Part shown: piece after piece, positions 1-7,866 of the stretch
Position numbering within the stretch: the first letter of the stretch is position 1
Layout of the letters: every line of letters begins with the position of its first letter
Source: Halomonas alkaliantarctica
Lineage (GTDB): Bacteria > Pseudomonadota > Gammaproteobacteria > Pseudomonadales > Halomonadaceae
Length of the DNA: 64,000 bases
Reading direction: 5' to 3'
NCBI RefSeq assembly: GCF_029854215.1
Contig: NZ_CP122961.1
Coordinates: 1,426,001 to 1,490,000 of the forward strand
Notes under the pieces: model-generated
The model's input: the letters and a program-made list of their open reading frames with translations, nothing else
What the model was told of the DNA's origin: nothing
Database searches by the model: none
Translations under genes and position numbers: made by a program

Positions 1-85
1 AGGTGCACACTCATCTAGAGGGATGTATGGATGAGTGGCAGCTATCGCACCTTATGCCGCCCCGTGACTGATTTTTATGCAAATC

Positions 86-886
86 TTAGGACGTTGATTC
101 TAGCGAATCGCTGGGCAATGCCAGGGTAGTTTCACCCTCAAAGCGACCCAATGGCCCAAAGCGCTGCTCGGTGATTTCAATGTGCCCGTGGCTATCCAGG
201 GTTAGCCACGAGGTGGCGCGGGTGCCATAGCGCTCGCCGACTATAAACGCCGCTGAGAGTTGACGCTCCAGCTCAAGCCCCACACCCGTATCCGGAAGCT
301 CCTCAACAGCCGCTTCTTGCGGGTTCTGCATTGCACGCTGAAGAGCGGTAGGCCATGTCTGGGTGGGGTCTGGTTGTGAAAGCGTGTGCTCAAGCGCACT
401 ACGCACATGTAAAAGCTTCGGCCAGGGCGAGTTGAGGTTGGCATTGGATAGGCCGTGCACGCCGGGGGCTACCTCGTTGAGGGCCAAATGATTTCTGCCC
501 CGGTGTAGATGCCAAAGCCGCGTTGGCGTCGCCACTAACAAATTGAACCCTGCATAGCGCAGTGCTTCGCCCTCGCTGAGTGTGATTAGCCACGCTTCAA
601 TATCGCCACACTGCAAGGCATTGGCGACCAGCTCACCCCGGCTTGGGGCGCCAGGAGGCATGCTTAGTTGTAGGTCACGTACGTTGGTTAGGGTTGCCAC
701 GATACCGCCGCGTCTGGCCGCCAGCCACGAGCCACCAGCCTCTAAATCACGCCCACCAAAAAGCTTGGGGTTATCTTTCCACACCCCAAGCGGCGCGGTG
801 GGGCGCGCATGGAACTCATCCCGGTTACCCATCAGCCGCAAAGGCATGGGCGTGCCGGGTTGCCAAGCAAACGATATTAAGCACAT
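86..886 (-). CDS. NRDE (TANGO2-like) family protein
   Basis: A 266-aa protein of the NRDE/TANGO2 family. It opens with the family's Met-Cys start (MCLISFAW) and carries the name-giving Asn-Arg-Asp-Glu motif at about residues 20-24 (GNRDEFHAR). The family is predicted to have an N-terminal-nucleophile fold with Cys2 exposed after Met removal, and its biochemical role in bacteria is not settled. Length matches the family (250-280 aa). There is no signal peptide or membrane segment, so it is probably cytosolic. It stands alone, divergent from the receiver-domain gene at 1117 across a 230-base gap. Family assignment is firm; function is unknown. Confidence 0.88.
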   Translation of the reverse strand: MCLISFAWQPGTPMPLRLMGNRDEFHARPTAPLGVWKDNPKLFGGRDLEAGGSWLAARRGGIVATLTNVRDLQLSMPPGAPSRGELVANALQCGDIEAWLITLSEGEALRYAGFNLLVATPTRLWHLHRGRNHLALNEVAPGVHGLSNANLNSPWPKLLHVRSALEHTLSQPDPTQTWPTALQRAMQNPQEAAVEELPDTGVGLELERQLSAAFIVGERYGTRATSWLTLDSHGHIEITEQRFGPLGRFEGETTLALPSDSLESTS

Positions 887-1116
887 AACAAACTCGTAGG
901 CGATTAGGGTGGAAAGCGTTCAACGCAAGAGCAGCATGACAGTAATGAAGCGCAGACGTACACTGACCTCAGTACGGTTACATCAGTACTATTAGATCAG
1001 TTTTATGTTTGTAGCATAAATCGTCACGCTGAAGGGTGTCTGTTTCGGCAAATAGTCCAAGGTTTAATCAGTGGTCGCGTAACCTGCGGCCTTGCGGCCA
1101 ATAGGAAGGCGGGATC

Positions 1117-2331
1117 ATGCAACGCTATCAACGGGAACACTTTTGGAACGCCATTATTTGGCCTCTGCTGTGGCCCTTGCTGCTTGTGCAGGCGTCCCTC
1201 GTTGTTCTTTGCCTGGTAGTTGGCGTCATGATGTGGTGGATGTCCCCAAGCTATACCTCCTGGAGCACCATGCTGTGGTTAATGGCGGCTCTGCTCATTG
1301 GCAGTAGTCTGAATGTTGGCGCCTTTCTTATGCTGGTTAAAGCGCATGCCCGGCGCAACGATGCTCGTTTTATGCACGAACTCACCGAACTTGAACGGCA
1401 TAGTCAGGCATTGTGTACCACCGCAGTGCGTTCGCTACCTGAATATCAATGTTCACCGTCGGATGCCGCCGACGAATTTCATTCCCCCCTCAAGCGGTTG
1501 GCCAGTGTTAATGAAGCGCTATTGGATCTTGAGCGCTCTATACGCTGCTCGCAAGTGGTCAGCTCGGCTACTAAGAACACTCAGCAAGAGCATGAGCAAA
1601 CGTTGTTGGACGACTTTCAGTACCAGCAACGACAGCTTAAACACTTGAAGGCTGGGCGAGAAAGAGCGCGGGAGGAGTCGCGGTTGAAATCCGGCTATTT
1701 AACGCTCCTGCAGAATGAAACGAATAACTTGTTAGACCATTTGAATGCCATGGCTGAAAAAGAGATTACTGATAATTGTCGGCAAAATGTCTTGGAAGTA
1801 TACGAGCACGTGTCGGATATTCGCGCCCTATTAGCCAATCTCGTTCAGCAAGATTCTGAACAAGAGGATGGATATAGCGCTTTAGGCGATGAGGCAAAGG
1901 GAGTCGATAACGAGCGTGTCGTGACGCAGCACAGTTTGCGTGTACTGGTCGTCGACGATGGGCCGGTAAATTTGATGTTGGCGCGGCAAATGCTTGAAGC
2001 CCAAGGTCTGCAGGTGGAAGGCGTCAGCAGCGGAGAGCAGGCGCTGGAGCGTCAACAAAGTGGTCGCTTTGATTTGGTCTTTATGGACATTTTCATGCCC
2101 ACCCTGGACGGTCTTGAAACCACCCGACGCTGGCGCGAGTTCGAGCGCAGCCGCGGCAGCACTCAAAGCGTGCTGGTCGCGCTGACGGCCAACGTCGACA
2201 ATGCGGGGCACGACGCCTGTCTGGCTGCAGGCATGGATGACCTGCTCGCCAAACCGTATCAACCCGAAACCCTCCTTAATATGATTGCTTACTGGTTTCC
2301 AGGTACGATTAAAACGACTTTGCCTGAATGA
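1117..2331 (+). CDS. Membrane-anchored receiver-domain protein with a degenerate HisKA-like linker and no kinase domain
   Basis: A 404-aa protein. Two hydrophobic helices (about residues 14-42 and 50-74) are followed by a long charged, coiled-coil-like region (about 85-245) and a C-terminal receiver domain (about 272-395). The receiver has the acidic pair (VVDD), phospho-acceptor Asp324 (FMDIFMP), an ALTAN segment and Lys379. The stretch around residues 192-210 looks like the dimerisation helix of a hybrid kinase (KSGYLTLLQNETNNLL against the usual SEFLxxMSHExRTPL), but the phospho-accepting His position holds Asn200. No HATPase N, G1 or G2 boxes follow. It therefore looks like a GacS/BarA-type hybrid that has lost its kinase and acts as a phospho-acceptor or scaffold (inference). 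A clear ribosome site (aggaagg) precedes the ATG. Its stop overlaps the next start (ATGA). Confidence 0.8.
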   Translation: MQRYQREHFWNAIIWPLLWPLLLVQASLVVLCLVVGVMMWWMSPSYTSWSTMLWLMAALLIGSSLNVGAFLMLVKAHARRNDARFMHELTELERHSQALCTTAVRSLPEYQCSPSDAADEFHSPLKRLASVNEALLDLERSIRCSQVVSSATKNTQQEHEQTLLDDFQYQQRQLKHLKAGRERAREESRLKSGYLTLLQNETNNLLDHLNAMAEKEITDNCRQNVLEVYEHVSDIRALLANLVQQDSEQEDGYSALGDEAKGVDNERVVTQHSLRVLVVDDGPVNLMLARQMLEAQGLQVEGVSSGEQALERQQSGRFDLVFMDIFMPTLDGLETTRRWREFERSRGSTQSVLVALTANVDNAGHDACLAAGMDDLLAKPYQPETLLNMIAYWFPGTIKTTLPE

Positions 2332-3125
2332 CTATCATTATGGCGTTATCGATTTACTTAACCCTAGGAGCCGTCGCAGGCACCATGGCCGGTGTGTTTG
2401 GCGTGGGGGGCGGGCTTATTATTGTTCCCGTGCTGGTATTTGCATTTGAGCTGCAAAACATCGCCTCAGAAATCACTATGCATTTAGCCATTGGTACCTC
2501 ACTCGCCACTATTCTAGTCACTGGTTCGTCGTCAACCCTGGGCCATTTCCGGCGGGGCAGCATTCACGGTGCTTGGCTTAAAGCACTGCTGCCAGGGTTG
2601 GTATTAGGTGCCGTCGCCGGGGTGTTTATTGCTGATAATCTCTCCGGCTCGTCACTGGGAACTATGTTTGGCATCTTTGTTCTACTCATTGCTACCAAAA
2701 TGGTGTTTGGTTTAACGCCCAAGCCCGGCAGTGTCGCGCCACGCAACTGGGTAATGGCCCTGGCCGGTGGGGCGATTGGTGTTGTTTCAGCGCTGTTTGG
2801 GATTGGCGGCGGCGCGATGACGGTGCCGCTTCTGTCACGCTGTGGCGCTAGCATGACACAGGCAGTGGGTACGGCAGCAGCGGTTGGCCTGCCTATCGCG
2901 CTAGTGGGAGCGCTGACGTTTATCGTGGTGGGGTGGGGGAATTCTTTATTGCCTGCCTGGGCGACTGGCTTTGTAATGTGGCCAGCATTCTTCAGTATTG
3001 TGGTCACCAGCGTTCCATTTGCCCGCTTAGGCGTTAAACTGGCCCACGTTTTGCCTGCCCATGTGCTACGGCTCTCCTTCGCGTTACTGCTGGCAGTGGT
3101 AGGGGTTCGCTTCCTGCTCTCCTAG
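2328..3125 (+). CDS. TauE/SafE family membrane permease
   Basis: A 265-aa, very hydrophobic protein with about eight membrane segments arranged as two related halves. Each half starts with the Gly-rich motif typical of the TauE/SafE (DUF81) family: GVFGVGGGLIIVP near residue 22 and ALFGIGGGAMTVP near residue 150. Members export sulfite, sulfoacetate or related small anions, or have unknown substrates, and the substrate cannot be read from sequence. Its ATG overlaps the stop of the preceding receiver gene by four bases, so the two are almost certainly co-translated. This hints that the receiver protein may sense or regulate an anion stress, but that link is inference. Confidence 0.87.
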   Translation: MTIIMALSIYLTLGAVAGTMAGVFGVGGGLIIVPVLVFAFELQNIASEITMHLAIGTSLATILVTGSSSTLGHFRRGSIHGAWLKALLPGLVLGAVAGVFIADNLSGSSLGTMFGIFVLLIATKMVFGLTPKPGSVAPRNWVMALAGGAIGVVSALFGIGGGAMTVPLLSRCGASMTQAVGTAAAVGLPIALVGALTFIVVGWGNSLLPAWATGFVMWPAFFSIVVTSVPFARLGVKLAHVLPAHVLRLSFALLLAVVGVRFLLS

Positions 3126-3191
3126 CCTGTGACTATTCGGCTTGCGACTGGGCGCTTCAAATACTTCCTTTGGTCAGATTAGAGAGTGTAA

Positions 3192-3989
3192 ATGATTAAT
3201 TACCCAACGATTGACCCAGTGGCTATTTCCTTGGGGCCGCTGCAAGTCCATTGGTATGGCCTAATGTACGTAGTGGGTTTTGTTGCCGCCTGGTGGCTCG
3301 GTTGCCGGCGCGCATCGCGTATCGGCCTCAATAATGACGATATCGGTGATTTGCTTTTCTACTGTGCGGTCGGTGTCGTTGCCGGTGGGCGCTTAGGGTA
3401 TGCGCTGTTCTACGGACTAGGGCAGTGGACAGCCGATCCGCTGTGGATCTTCCGCGTATGGGACGGCGGCATGAGTTTCCACGGCGGCCTCCTCGGCGTA
3501 CTGCTCGCTGCCTGGATATTCGCTCGGCGTAAGCAGCTGGCCTTCATAACGCTGACCGATTTTATCGCCCCGCTAGTACCCATTGGCTTAGGCGCCGGGC
3601 GTATTGGTAACTTTATCAACCACGAGCTGCCGGGCCGCCTGACCTCGCTACCGTGGGGTATGCCGTTTCCCGGCATGGGGCCTGAACCGCGCCACCCTTC
3701 AGCGCTGTATGAGGCGCTGTTAGAAGGCGTCGTACTGTTTGCCATTCTCTGGTGGGCCTCCGCCAAACCAACCTCGCGGGGCTTTTTATCCGGGCTATTT
3801 CTAGTTGGCTACGGCGTATTCCGCTTTATGGTCGAGTTTGTCCGTATGCCCGACGCCCACATCGGCTTTATCGCTTTCGGCTGGGTCACTATGGGTATGC
3901 TGCTCACGCTCCCAATGATTGCGCTGGGCCTGGTTATCATCACCTGGTCGCGCTCCCAGCCAGTGGACGTAAAAATCCAAAATGCATAA
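3192..3989 (+). CDS. lgt: Phosphatidylglycerol-prolipoprotein diacylglyceryl transferase
   Basis: A 265-aa inner-membrane enzyme that moves diacylglycerol from phosphatidylglycerol onto the lipobox cysteine of prolipoproteins, the first step of bacterial lipoprotein maturation. It shows the Lgt signature GRIGNFINHELPGR (about residues 136-149), the N-terminal YGLMYVVGF segment, the HGGLLG motif and about seven membrane helices. Length equals the usual 260-300 aa. It lies 66 bases after the TauE/SafE gene and 111 bases before thyA. The lgt-thyA-folA neighbourhood is common in gammaproteobacteria, which supports the call. Confidence 0.97.
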   Translation: MINYPTIDPVAISLGPLQVHWYGLMYVVGFVAAWWLGCRRASRIGLNNDDIGDLLFYCAVGVVAGGRLGYALFYGLGQWTADPLWIFRVWDGGMSFHGGLLGVLLAAWIFARRKQLAFITLTDFIAPLVPIGLGAGRIGNFINHELPGRLTSLPWGMPFPGMGPEPRHPSALYEALLEGVVLFAILWWASAKPTSRGFLSGLFLVGYGVFRFMVEFVRMPDAHIGFIAFGWVTMGMLLTLPMIALGLVIITWSRSQPVDVKIQNA

Positions 3990-3995
3990 AGGGAA

Positions 3996-4061
3996 AGGTG
4001 GTTAACTAGCTGGTCGAAAAGAGGGGTAATCTTCGCATTGCCCCTTATGACCTCACCACCT
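3996..4061 (+). promoter_or_regulatory. Nested stem-loop between lgt and thyA
   Basis: An outer perfect 7-bp stem (AGGTGGT at 3996-4002 with ACCACCT at 4055-4061) encloses an inner 9-bp stem with one G-U pair (AGGGGTAAT at 4022-4030 with ATTGCCCCT at 4037-4045). No T-tract follows, so it is not a standard intrinsic terminator. It may be a weak lgt terminator, an mRNA-stability element or a leader structure for thyA. Confidence 0.4.
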
Positions 4062-4100
4062 AGAATAAACCGCTACATCGCCTGTTAATTTGGAAATTCT

Positions 4101-4919
4101 GTGACTGCTACAACGCCTGCGCTTGAACAACCCTATTTAGACTTGATGCAAACCGTTCTGGAGCATGGCGTTGACCGCCACGACCGTACAGGCGTGGGTA
4201 CGCGCTCCGTGTTTGGCCATCAAATGCGCTTCGATTTATCGCGTGGTTTTCCGCTACTGACCACCAAAAAACTCCACCTGCGTTCTATTATTCACGAACT
4301 CCTATGGTTCCTGAAAGGCGACACCAACATCGCCTACCTGAAAGAGAACGGAGTGCGGATTTGGGACGAGTGGGCTGATGAAAACGGCGACCTAGGCCCC
4401 GTTTACGGCTACCAGTGGCGCAGTTGGCCTGACCCTAAAGGCGGCAGCGTTGACCAAATTGCCAAGGTGCTTGGGCAAATTCGCACCTCGCCCCAGTCGC
4501 GCCGTCTGATTGTTTCTGCCTGGAACCCGGCCCAGGTCGATGAAATGCAGCTTCCGCCTTGCCACTGCCTGTTCCAGTTCTACGTCGCCAACGGCAAGCT
4601 GTCGTGCCAGCTCTATCAGCGCAGCGCCGACATTTTTCTCGGTGTGCCGTTTAATATCGCCAGCTACGCCTTGCTGCTGACTATGGTCGCCCAAGTGACC
4701 GGTCTGCAACCCGGTGAGTTTATCCACACCCTGGGCGATGCGCACCTGTACAGTAACCACCTTGAACAAGCCAAAGAACAGCTGTCGCGTACGCCCCATG
4801 CAGCACCTAAGCTGGTGCTTAATCCAGAGATTGATGACCTGTTCGCATTCCGTTTTGAAGACATCTACATTGACGCTTACGAGGCGCATCCGCACATCAA
4901 AGCCGAGGTGGCGGTATGA
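4101..4919 (+). CDS. thyA: Thymidylate synthase
   Basis: Converts dUMP to dTMP using methylene-tetrahydrofolate as methyl donor and reductant. The 272-aa product has the catalytic cysteine in LPPCHCLFQ (Cys154 by this start), the dUMP-phosphate arginines ([10 protein letters not shown]), the [18 protein letters not shown] segment and the C-terminal [10 protein letters not shown]. The start is GTG at 4101. This places eight extra residues before the position where E. coli ThyA begins, and an ATG at 4146 would cut into conserved sequence. It overlaps folA by four bases (ATGA), so the synthase and the reductase that regenerates its folate are translated as a pair. Confidence 0.97.
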   Translation: MTATTPALEQPYLDLMQTVLEHGVDRHDRTGVGTRSVFGHQMRFDLSRGFPLLTTKKLHLRSIIHELLWFLKGDTNIAYLKENGVRIWDEWADENGDLGPVYGYQWRSWPDPKGGSVDQIAKVLGQIRTSPQSRRLIVSAWNPAQVDEMQLPPCHCLFQFYVANGKLSCQLYQRSADIFLGVPFNIASYALLLTMVAQVTGLQPGEFIHTLGDAHLYSNHLEQAKEQLSRTPHAAPKLVLNPEIDDLFAFRFEDIYIDAYEAHPHIKAEVAV

Positions 4920-5473
4920 GCCAGCAAAACGATATGGTTAAGCAAAACGATAGCTTCGACTCCTTGGTGCCCGTGGCAATGATTGTTGCCATGGCAAAAA
5001 ACCGCGTGATCGGCGTAGAGGGCAAGTTGCCTTGGTACCTGCCTGAAGATTTAAAGTTCTTTAAGCGCATCACCCAGGCAAAACCGCTGGTGATGGGGCG
5101 TAAAACCTACGCTTCCATTGGCAAGCCGCTGCCGAATCGGCTTAATGTAGTGGTCACCCGCAACGCCGAGTTTTCCCACGAAGGCGTACGCGTGTGTCAC
5201 GACCTACCCGCAGCGCTAGAACTCGCCGACCAGCACGCCACCATTGAGGCGGCAGAAGAGATCATGGTCATGGGGGGCGGAGAGATTTATCGCCAGGCGT
5301 TACCCTTTGCCCAGCGGCTTTACATAACGGAAGTGGACATAGATGTTGAAGGCGACGCAACGTTTCCTGACGTCGACCCCAGCGAGTGGCAGGAAGTACA
5401 GCGCGTAGCAGGGCAACCAGCAGAAGGGCAGCCAAGCTATGATTTTGTGGTCTACGAGCGCATCGCCGACTGA
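4916..5473 (+). CDS. folA: Dihydrofolate reductase
   Basis: Reduces dihydrofolate to tetrahydrofolate with NADPH, recycling the cofactor oxidised by ThyA. The 185-aa product carries an approximately 20-residue extension before the DHFR core, which starts at [14 protein letters not shown]. Visible motifs are the Met20-loop region ([14 protein letters not shown], with the folate-binding acidic residue), [10 protein letters not shown] and the NADPH-binding MGGGEIY. The product ends in the family-like YDFVVYERI. The start overlaps the thyA stop. It is followed 20 bases later by the ProQ-domain gene, so thyA-folA-ProQ-like may be one transcript. Confidence 0.96.
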   Translation: MSQQNDMVKQNDSFDSLVPVAMIVAMAKNRVIGVEGKLPWYLPEDLKFFKRITQAKPLVMGRKTYASIGKPLPNRLNVVVTRNAEFSHEGVRVCHDLPAALELADQHATIEAAEEIMVMGGGEIYRQALPFAQRLYITEVDIDVEGDATFPDVDPSEWQEVQRVAGQPAEGQPSYDFVVYERIAD

Positions 5474-5493
5474 AAAGGGTAAAGGAGAAGGCT

Positions 5494-6225
5494 ATGGCCG
5501 CCAGCTTAATGAACATGTTTGATGACTTAGAAACGCGTCTAGAACGCACACAAGCTGAGCTACAGGCCCTGCGCGAAGAAAACCAGTGGCTAAAGCAGCA
5601 ATTGGCGCTGAAAGACGACGGCCAAGTGCAATGCGTGCCAAGCCCGGAAACCGCGGCTGTAATAGAGCCAGAGAAGCATAGCGAAGCCACTCCCGACCTT
5701 GATTCGCCAGCGCTCGATGAAGAGGCTTCTGAAAAACAAGCCGACTCACCAGCTGCCGCTGAAACGCCTGACACACCTTCGCCGCATGCCTTGCTTAATC
5801 AATGGTACGAGCGCTACCCCAAAGCGTTTTTTAAGGGGCACACCAAACCGCTAAAAGTCGGCATTCACCAAGAGCTTGCAGAGCGTGAAGAGTGGCCCAA
5901 CAAGTTGATTCGTCGCGCCTTAGCCAACTATGTGAATCTTCCGCGCTATATAAAAGCTGTGCGAGAGGGGGCAGAAAGGGTAGATTTGGATGGTCAGCCT
6001 GCTGGCAAGGTCGATAAAGAAGCAGCACTGCATGCATCAGAAAAACGTGGTGATCAGAAAGAGACTAAGCAGCCCAAAAAAGCGCAACTCAAATCGAAGC
6101 CTGTCGCTCCAAAGCCACCCAAAGAGGCGGTAAAACAGGCCGAGAGTGAAAAAAGTGAGACGCGTAAGCAGCTTAGCATGGAAGACAAACTACTAGGCTT
6201 ACAGCAGAAATTTAAAGGCCGCTGA
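5494..6225 (+). CDS. ProQ/FinO-domain RNA-binding protein
   Basis: A 243-aa protein with three parts: an N-terminal coiled coil (about 8-45), an acidic linker (about 50-90), a ProQ/FinO domain (about 93-170; LLNQWYERYPKAFF, then RRALANYVNLPRYIKAV), and a long Lys-rich tail (about 180-243). FinO/ProQ domains bind structured RNAs such as sRNA terminators and mRNA 3' ends, and act as RNA chaperones. The order differs from E. coli ProQ, where the FinO domain is N-terminal, so this is a ProQ-family protein rather than ProQ itself. A good ribosome site (aaaggagaagg) precedes the ATG. Confidence 0.85.
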   Translation: MAASLMNMFDDLETRLERTQAELQALREENQWLKQQLALKDDGQVQCVPSPETAAVIEPEKHSEATPDLDSPALDEEASEKQADSPAAAETPDTPSPHALLNQWYERYPKAFFKGHTKPLKVGIHQELAEREEWPNKLIRRALANYVNLPRYIKAVREGAERVDLDGQPAGKVDKEAALHASEKRGDQKETKQPKKAQLKSKPVAPKPPKEAVKQAESEKSETRKQLSMEDKLLGLQQKFKGR

Positions 6226-6428
6226 GACCAGGCATGGAGCCAAGGGTTCCATTAAAAAGTGAAAATAGTAAAGAAACACTGTTTTTTTCTATTGCGTTCA
6301 CTGGAATCCCGGTATAGAGTTCGTCTTGCGAGCATTGGACTATAACAAGGCTTTGTTGAGGACATGCCGCATACCCCCGGGAAAAACCGGAGGATGGGAA
6401 AAGAGCATGGCCCGCAAAAGCCAACTGC

Positions 6429-6445
6429 CAGCTCTTTAAGAGCTG
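6429..6445 (+). promoter_or_regulatory. Palindrome in the porin leader
   Basis: A 17-base palindrome (CAGCTCTT-T-AAGAGCTG) lies 45 bases before the porin ATG, inside the 264-base gap after the ProQ-like gene. It can form a hairpin in the mRNA leader or be a dimeric protein site. Outer-membrane porin leaders are commonly controlled by sRNAs and two-component systems, but nothing here identifies the regulator. Confidence 0.35.
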
Positions 6446-6489
6446 AGCACTAACGATCGAAACAGTTTACGAGTTAAGGAACTTACATC

Positions 6490-7614
6490 ATGAAAAAAAC
6501 ACTTTTAGCGACTGCTATCGTCGGCGCCATGGGTGCCTCTGCAGCAGCCCAAGCTGGCACCGTTTATGACCAAGACGGCACCAAGCTGGATCTTTACGGC
6601 CGTGTCGTTTATGGCATCACCACTGGTGGCCCTGAAGACGCTCCGGGCGCTGGCGAGAAGACAGACGGCTCCGAGTTTGTTGATCTGGGTTCTCGTTTTG
6701 GCTTTATTGCCAACCACGAAGTTACCCGCGACATGAGCGTTTTTGCTCGCATGGAATTCCGTGGTGATGCTGACGCCCAGAACGCCAATGGTTTCGATAC
6801 CGTTCGTAACACCTATCTGGGTGTTAAAAGTAACTCTTGGGGTTCGGTTCAGGCCGGTAACTTCGACAGCGTTTACTACCGTTCTGGCGACGTGATTTTC
6901 GATGTGCCGGAAAATGCAGGCTGGGAACAACTGGGTGCTATTGCAGCCGACAGCCGCGGTGATGCGATTTCTTACTCCACACCGGATCTTTCTGGCTTCC
7001 GTGCTCACGTTCAAGCTAAGCACCTCTCCGGTAACGGTGACGTTGTAGCTGGTCAAGATAACAGCTCTACCTGGACGACTGCAGCGGCTGTCGACTACAC
7101 CATTAACGACCTTTACATGTCATTGGGCTACAGCCAAGGCAAGGATGTATCTGATCGTGGTGCTAGCTACGATGGCGGCGACCCTTATGCGGACGACGTT
7201 CCTTATGCGGCTGGTGAAGATCTGTTCGGCTTCTTCGCTAACTATGACTTCACCGATGCCTTCAGCATGCGCTTCAAGTACGAGCAGATCACTGACACTC
7301 TCAGCGATGAAGAACTGGCCGCTCGCGGAAGGTTTGACGCTGAAGAAAGCATTGCCGGTTTGGGTGCGACCTACGACTACGGCATGGGTGAAATCTACGG
7401 CCAGTACGCACGTATTGGTATGGCAGCTGATGATGCAGACGACAAGGATCGCTGGATGCTTGGCGGTAACTACCGCTTCAGCCAGCCGATGTACGTCTTT
7501 GCCGAAGTCTACCAGCAAGACGACGGTACTGACTTAGACAATTCCGTACGTGATAACATCCGTAACCTCGACGACGAAATCCTGACTACTGTCGGCGTAC
7601 GTTACGACTTCTAA
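6490..7614 (+). CDS. Outer-membrane porin (OmpC/OmpF-type general porin family)
   Basis: A 374-aa porin. A Sec signal peptide (MKKTLLATAIVGAMGASAAA, cut near Ala22) is followed by the general-porin start (TVYDQDGTKLDLYGRVVYG) and alternating beta-strand segments. The protein ends in a terminal phenylalanine (GVRYDF), the Bam-recognised outer-membrane signal. The mature protein is strongly acidic (DDADDKDR, YADDVPYAAGED), as expected of surface proteins from halophiles. It forms trimeric channels for small hydrophilic solutes. It is a single-gene unit with a long leader and a strong terminator downstream, consistent with a highly expressed gene. Confidence 0.93.
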   Translation: MKKTLLATAIVGAMGASAAAQAGTVYDQDGTKLDLYGRVVYGITTGGPEDAPGAGEKTDGSEFVDLGSRFGFIANHEVTRDMSVFARMEFRGDADAQNANGFDTVRNTYLGVKSNSWGSVQAGNFDSVYYRSGDVIFDVPENAGWEQLGAIAADSRGDAISYSTPDLSGFRAHVQAKHLSGNGDVVAGQDNSSTWTTAAAVDYTINDLYMSLGYSQGKDVSDRGASYDGGDPYADDVPYAAGEDLFGFFANYDFTDAFSMRFKYEQITDTLSDEELAARGRFDAEESIAGLGATYDYGMGEIYGQYARIGMAADDADDKDRWMLGGNYRFSQPMYVFAEVYQQDDGTDLDNSVRDNIRNLDDEILTTVGVRYDF

Positions 7615-7665
7615 GCTAGGTTTAAACACCTCGCTTAAAGGGTAACTGCTTAGCAGAACCCATAG

Positions 7666-7694
7666 AACCGGCCTCTTTCGAGGCCGGTTTTTTT
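7666..7694 (+). terminator. Intrinsic terminator of the porin gene
   Basis: A perfect 10-bp stem (AACCGGCCTC / GAGGCCGGTT) with a TTTC loop is followed by a run of T, 52 bases after the porin stop. This is a textbook Rho-independent terminator. Confidence 0.93.
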
Positions 7695-7866
7695 GTTTAC
7701 GTATATTACTTCGGAGAAATAGTCGGTTGGATGGCATAATTCGAGGGTGCTCTCCATATTGCGGGCGTTATTCAGCTTATTAATTGCTATTATTTTTCAG
7801 TAAAAGATACGGACACCGATACAGAAGTATTGATGAGACCGCGCATTTACTTTGAGGAAGTGAGTA

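Noticed and set aside
6226..6489. Definite sigma-70 promoter for the porin
   Set aside because: TTGCGT and TATAGA occur near 6293-6319 but with a spacer of only about 15 bases; too weak to call.
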